Shown here piece after piece: positions 63,391 through 64,000 of a stretch of 64,000 nt of DNA. Within the stretch, counting starts at the first letter, position 1. Each line of letters opens with the position of its first letter. The DNA is from Ornatilinea apprima. GTDB taxonomy: Bacteria > Chloroflexota > Anaerolineae > Anaerolineales > Anaerolineaceae. The notes beneath the pieces were generated by a model. That model saw only the letters and a list, made by a program, of their open reading frames with translations. It was not told the DNA's origin and did not search any database. The stretch spans positions 25,181 through 89,180 of the forward strand of contig NZ_LGCL01000027.1 of the NCBI RefSeq assembly GCF_001306115.1, in the 5' to 3' direction. The position numbers were made by a program, and so were the translations under genes.

Positions 63391-63560
63391 GATTGTGATG
63401 ACAGCCAAGTAGCTACGAATTTTGTAGGCGTCAGGTAACCCAACTATAAGTGTATCCGATTCTAATTATAAACACATCCTCAATGAAACGGCTAATTTGA
63501 ATGTTTGAATCGGCAAAACCTGTGTAATCGGACAACACCTCCTCATATTTATTTTTCGTA

Positions 63561-63824
63561 TTGCAAATTTCTTCTCCTCTGTCTCTCCGCGCCACCCCGG
63601 AGACCGGGCAAGCCAGCTACCTCTACGACGGCGACGGCAACCTGGCGCGCGGCATCGTCAACGGGGTGGTGACCTTCTACCCCGGACGGCACTACAACCG
63701 CGCAGTGGACGGCGCAAATGTGACTGTCAAAAAGTTCTACACCCTGGGCAGCACCACCGTCGCCGTGCGCACGGTACAGGGCAGTACTGACACTCTGAAT
63801 TGGATTCTCAGTGATTGTCATTGA
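63561..63824 (+). pseudogene. RHS core fragment (orphan)
   Basis: From 63597 to about 63807 the DNA is nearly identical to 61155-61360 of the large RHS gene, with few changes ('YLYDGDGNLARGIVNGVVTF' in both). The match then breaks at 'NWIL', where the full gene continues 'GDHLGSAS' but this copy reads 'SDCH' and stops. There is no start, repeat domain or tip. It is a remnant of duplication or RHS cassette exchange. GC is far higher than its surroundings. Confidence 0.85.
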
Positions 63825-63834
63825 ACGCCCTATA

Positions 63835-63938
63835 ATGTACCAGTGACATTCAGCAAAGATGTACCAGCGATAATCACCAACACTACGCCACAGATATTCA
63901 GCAACGATGTACCAGAGATCTTCAGCAACACTACGCCA
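63835..63938. repeat. 48-bp tandem repeat, possible transposon end
   Basis: ATGTACCAG occurs at 63835, 63859 and 63907, and ACACTACGCCA at 63880 and 63928. The last two units are 48 bp apart. Multiple short terminal repeats of this kind are found at ends of IS21-like elements. No transposase frame lies in the window, so the element would extend past 64000. Confidence 0.5.
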
Positions 63939-64000
63939 CTTTCAGACATGGTCAAAATCGATTAACCTACTGGCATACGGAAACGAAGCCAGGAGGAACC

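Overview
The first 20 kb look like ordinary chromosome of a GC-rich, probably anaerobic bacterium. Threonine/proline-rich stalks on exported proteins (8691-10433, 18662-19882, 55263-62345), a 'YLPMVM'-type motif in the RHS protein and the mix of conserved genes suggest Chloroflexota, class Anaerolineae. This is inference from style and gene content, not a phylogeny.

Backbone, 1-20160: an isomerase fragment, a small membrane protein, proS, a tandem array of 169-bp hairpin repeats, an acetyltransferase, a methyltransferase, a Tm-1-like/PEP-hydrolase-like/SRPBCC gene set, an exported transglycosylase-like protein with an apparent CTG start, DAK2-like and LysM proteins, an AmmeMemoRadiSam radical SAM enzyme, flavodoxin, a degenerate TPP enzyme, a NUDIX protein, an FHA/PP2C signalling pair and two tRNA-Ser genes.

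Accessory region, 20130 to about 55000: a serine integrase whose last codons read through the 3' end of tRNA-Ser(GCU) marks the left junction. Next come a second serine recombinase, small regulators and a palindrome-rich control region (including a GAAC-N4-GTTC site). A six-gene co-directional cluster follows (26285-41509): HTH, SNF2 helicase with DUF3883, DUF1156 DNA methyltransferase, DUF499 ATPase, Cas4-type nuclease fused to an SF1 helicase, and a TSPPY DNA methyltransferase. It looks like an anti-phage system related to DUF1156/DUF499 and DISARM-like assemblies but without visible DrmA/B/C proteins, and it is the best candidate here for an undescribed system.

On the opposite strand (54801-41569) lies a DNA-maintenance module: tyrosine recombinase, SSB-like protein, SWIM-Rad52 fusion, SSB, RadC, an element-borne DNA polymerase III beta clamp and a methyltransferase-helicase fusion, with several unknown genes. 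Three genes share a paired AACGTGAG leader motif. No relaxase, conjugation or capsid genes are visible.

Right end, 55263-64000: a 2360-residue secreted RHS protein with a C-terminal HELGH metallopeptidase-like domain, an adjacent lipoprotein (candidate immunity protein), a duplicated RHS fragment, and repeats resembling insertion-sequence ends.
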